In this document: positions 39,255-39,917 of the stretch, piece by piece
Position numbering within the stretch: position 1 is the stretch's first letter
How the letters are laid out: each line of letters opens with the position of its first letter
Source of the DNA: a virus
Reading direction: 5' to 3' (one strand)
IMG/VR virus record: IMGVR_UViG_3300020201_000050
Coordinates: 1-39,917 of that record
Length of the DNA stretch: 39,917 nt
The notes under the pieces: model-generated
What the model was told of the DNA's origin: nothing
The model's database searches: none
Seen by the model: the letters and a program-made list of their open reading frames with translations, nothing else
Program-made: the position numbers and the translations under genes

Positions 39255-39888
39255 TCACGATAACCTGCACCTCAACATCACCCGCGAATGGGATGGGCAG
39301 CCGATCAATCAGCGATGCAGGCAGCCGATAGGTTGCCCACATCTCCGACATGCTCTCGGCGATGTATTGCTTCTGGCGTTTGATCGCCTCGATCTCGCCA
39401 ACTGTTATAGCAGTAATCACCGGATTGCTTTCGCCTGAACCTGTATCTACATGGCCTGTGTTCATCGCTTCTTCGATGACCTCAGCCGTACGTTGAATCA
39501 ACGGGGCGGTGATCGGCTGGTTATTGGTACTCGCATACGCAGCCGCCGCTTTCACCACCACCACCTGTACATCAGGCCGCAGCGTCTTAACCTGACGCGC
39601 AACAGCTTCGCTCGGAAGCGTTACACCTGTAACGGAATGAATGTACTTGGTCGTCGTTGCCCCGTTAATCCGCTGGCTGGCGCGGGATGAAGAGAAGCCC
39701 CACACGCTTTTGCAGTAGGTATCAAAGTCGGGCGCGACATCACGGTAGAGTCGCTTGTCACGGATGGCTTGAAGCTGCTCGGCGACCACTGTCCAAAAGA
39801 CCTCCTGCGCTTGGCGAATCATGCTCTCACGCAACGCAAGTTCTTGGCTTTCGATGGTTGTGAGTGACGCGGTTTCTAGCTCAATCAT
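39223..39888 (-). CDS. DNA-binding-like phage/plasmid protein, 221 aa, end altered by the iscB element
   Basis: The region FWTVVAEQLQAIRDKRLYRD, then FDTYCKSVWGFSSSRASQRI is typical of a family found in plasmids and phages (I-R-x-x-x-L-Y-R...F-x-x-Y-x-x-x-x-W-G-x-S-x-S-x-A) that is predicted to bind DNA through an HTH. The last residues (SATP and stop) come from the transposon end; the original end was probably RLLN. The frame stays open upstream to the window edge and no ribosome binding site precedes ATG 39888, so the true start may lie outside. Confidence 0.65.
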   Translation of the reverse strand: MIELETASLTTIESQELALRESMIRQAQEVFWTVVAEQLQAIRDKRLYRDVAPDFDTYCKSVWGFSSSRASQRINGATTTKYIHSVTGVTLPSEAVARQVKTLRPDVQVVVVKAAAAYASTNNQPITAPLIQRTAEVIEEAMNTGHVDTGSGESNPVITAITVGEIEAIKRQKQYIAESMSEMWATYRLPASLIDRLPIPFAGDVEVQVIVRVRLLKSATP

Positions 39889-39917
39889 CTCGGAAAGCAG
39901 GCCGTCGCGGCGGCAGT

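Overview
The window is a stretch of a tailed bacteriophage genome (a siphovirus by its tail genes), either a free phage, a prophage or more likely a phage-plasmid. The evidence is a complete packaging and head module (small and large terminase, portal, protease-capsid fusion), a long-tail module (connector, tail terminator, tail tube, frameshifted chaperone, tape measure, tip and fibre proteins) and a ParA partition ATPase. No rRNA, tRNA, integrase, polymerase or recognisable endolysin was seen. The host cannot be named. A GAAC-N4-GTTC SOS-type operator and several sigma-70-like promoters fit a bacterium using the Bacillus/Actinobacteria/Chloroflexi style of LexA box, but that is weak inference.

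Layout. (1) 1-3089, plus strand: small early/accessory genes of unknown function, two with zinc-finger cysteines, separated by hairpins, ending at a convergent terminator. (2) 3164-29930, minus strand, transcribed leftward: ParB-like/DNA methyltransferase, small and large terminase, portal-2H-MuF fusion, minor head protein, winged-helix protein, repeat-containing HNH protein, a strong promoter with a leader hairpin, then protease-capsid fusion, decoration, connector and tail genes down to fibres. A 365-bp transposon remnant carrying an orphan omega RNA follows, and last a cassette of four putative membrane or coiled-coil proteins. (3) 29931-31573: a divergent control region with several promoters, a duplicated leader RNA motif, an SOS-like box, terminators and two small genes. 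(4) 31574-34118, plus strand: a CobS/MoxR-like AAA+ ATPase, a CobT-like partner and a SLOG-like protein. (5) 34165-39888, minus strand: HerA-like ATPase, LmbU-like DNA-binding protein, ParA, a small unknown, an intact IscB nuclease in its transposon with an omega RNA, and a DNA-binding-like gene whose end the transposon interrupts.

How it fits together. The structural genes are tightly coupled: most junctions are ATGA or TGATG overlaps. Late transcription probably starts at 21856-21883 for the capsid and tail genes and at 29958-29987 for the methyltransferase and terminase. ParA plus the LmbU-like protein looks like a partition pair, which suggests extrachromosomal maintenance.

The most unusual points are: (a) two members of one IscB transposon family in the same phage, one with an intact iscB and omega RNA and one keeping only the omega RNA (210 of 216 bases identical) behind a good promoter, both inserted beside the same 8-base flank at a gene start; (b) a portal protein with a 2H phosphoesterase domain (the fold of anti-CBASS nucleases such as Acb1) between portal and MuF-like parts; (c) an HNH protein with eleven 15-residue repeats, three of them DNA-identical; (d) a probable -1 frameshift making the tail assembly chaperone; (e) a capsid gene nested in frame inside the protease-capsid fusion with its own ribosome binding site; (f) two promoter-leader copies with matching hairpins in the control region.
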